Below, in pieces: positions 36,791 to 37,118 of a stretch of 37,118 bases of DNA (positions are counted from its first letter, which is position 1; each line of letters opens with the position of its first letter). Source of the stretch: a virus. The notes beneath the pieces were generated by a model. That model searched no databases. It was not told the origin of the DNA and was given only the letters and a program-made list of their open reading frames with translations. The translations under genes were made by a program, and so were the position numbers. The stretch spans positions 1-37,118 of the IMG/VR virus record IMGVR_UViG_3300042331_000294. One strand, given 5' to 3'.

Positions 36791-37038
36791 ACAGAGAAGA
36801 AATACAGAAGATATGCGAAGAGCAGGGAGTAGAGCTTCTTCTGGCAGACGGGCTGGACGAAGCTTTCATCGGTTTTACCGACGACTACCCGCAGCGAGCC
36901 GTCTACGACAAAACCGCGTGCGTGCAGTGCATGATGGACGAAGGCATGAGCATGGAAGACGCAATCGAGCATCTGGAGTTCAACACGTTCTACACTTATG
37001 TGGGAGAGCAGACTCCGCTCTTTGTGAACATATGTTAG
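36787..37038 (+). CDS. Hypothetical acidic protein
   Basis: 83 residues. N-R-E-E-I-Q-K-I-C-E-E-Q-G-V-E-L-L-L-A at the start, I-G-F-T-D-D-Y-P-Q-R-A-V-Y-D in the middle, and a Cys pair (C-V-Q-C). D-E-G-M-S-M-E-D-A-I-E-H-L-E-F-N follows. The last segment resembles a short motif present in several phage and bacterial small proteins (x-x-M-x-x-E-D-A-x-E-x-x-E-x-N), possibly related to an antirestriction or host-interaction set, but this is only similarity by eye. The ATG overlaps the previous stop. Confidence 0.6.
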   Translation: MNREEIQKICEEQGVELLLADGLDEAFIGFTDDYPQRAVYDKTACVQCMMDEGMSMEDAIEHLEFNTFYTYVGEQTPLFVNIC

Positions 37039-37118
37039 AATCCAAGATGCCACTGTCCCAAGGCGTCGCCCAAGTCGACGCACTCATCAGACTGCTACAG
37101 GCAAGAAAAGCAGGGAGC
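37032..37118 (+). CDS. Partial small protein at the window end
   Basis: The frame starts with ATG at 37032 (or an internal ATG at 37047) and stays open to the last base: M-L-E-S-K, then P-L-S-Q-G-V-A-Q-V-D-A-L-I-R-L-L-Q-A-R-K. It overlaps the previous gene by 7 nt. The 87 nt make exactly 29 codons. If the end of the window were joined to its start, reading would continue in phase for nine codons to the stop at 28-30, giving a 38-residue protein. The helical sequence is plausible, but its family is unknown. Confidence 0.45.
   Translation, partial: MLESKMPLSQGVAQVDALIRLLQARKAGS

Noticed and set aside
1-37118. tRNA genes, integrase, attachment sites
   Set aside because: No cloverleaf-like segment or integrase-like protein was recognised on either strand, although a computed tRNA scan would be needed to be certain.

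Overview
The window reads as the genome, or nearly all of it, of a short-tailed (podovirus-like) tailed phage with a P22-type virion. Evidence is a P22-like portal, scaffold, coat, gp4-like and gp10-like tail proteins, three consecutive ejection-type proteins and a tailspike with a P22-like head-binding N-terminus. I see no integrase, tRNA, rRNA or CRISPR, and no recognisable DNA or RNA polymerase, so a lytic life style using host polymerases is likely (inference). The host cannot be named. Many genes lack a Shine-Dalgarno sequence and sit behind A- or CAA-rich leaders, while others have very strong GGAGG sites.

Layout. (1) 1-1666, minus strand: five small early-type genes ending in a rho-independent terminator at 10-41, among them a Cys-rich Gp88-like protein. 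(2) 1667-1824: divergent control region with 11-bp repeats. (3) 1825-19478, plus strand: packaging and virion genes (small and large terminase, portal, scaffold, coat, a UUCG-capped terminator, then adaptor, hub, fibre and ejection genes). (4) 19483-22928: two tandem beta-helix tailspikes. (5) 22933-24198: lysis block (three small membrane proteins and a lysozyme). (6) 24182-24803: a single minus-strand gene divergent from a putative HTH regulator. (7) 24742-33404: replication and recombination (Sak4-like ATPase, DUF669-like SSB, terminator plus structured leader, SF2 helicase, DUF3310, a run of tiny overlapping genes with duplicated ribosome-binding cassettes, a Cas4-like Fe-S nuclease, a PrimPol-RepA-type helicase fusion). 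(8) 33405-34203: an AT-rich, repeat-rich region that is the best origin or early-control candidate, flanked on the left by a minus-strand coiled-coil gene that overlaps the primase antisense. (9) 34204-37118: RusA resolvase, a C5-cytosine methyltransferase, zinc-finger and small unknown genes. The last frame stays open to the window edge and would continue in phase to a stop at nucleotide 30 if the ends were joined, so the molecule may be circular or circularly permuted.

How it works together: the terminase packages DNA through the portal into a scaffolded P22-like shell. gp4- and gp10-like proteins close the tail, tailspikes bind and perhaps cut host polysaccharide, and the ejection proteins carry the DNA in. 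PrimPol/helicase, SF2 helicase, SSB, Sak4-like annealase, Cas4-like nuclease and RusA form a recombination-dependent replication set.

The most striking feature is at the methyltransferase. The +1 frame over the same DNA is also open almost throughout and encodes a second, family-like sequence (W-P-T-x-x-A-R-D-W ... L-N-P-R-W-V-E-A-L-M-G-L-P-I-G-W-T). The two patterns map onto each other codon by codon. This suggests either true overprinting or a conserved shadow frame across the whole phage Dcm family.
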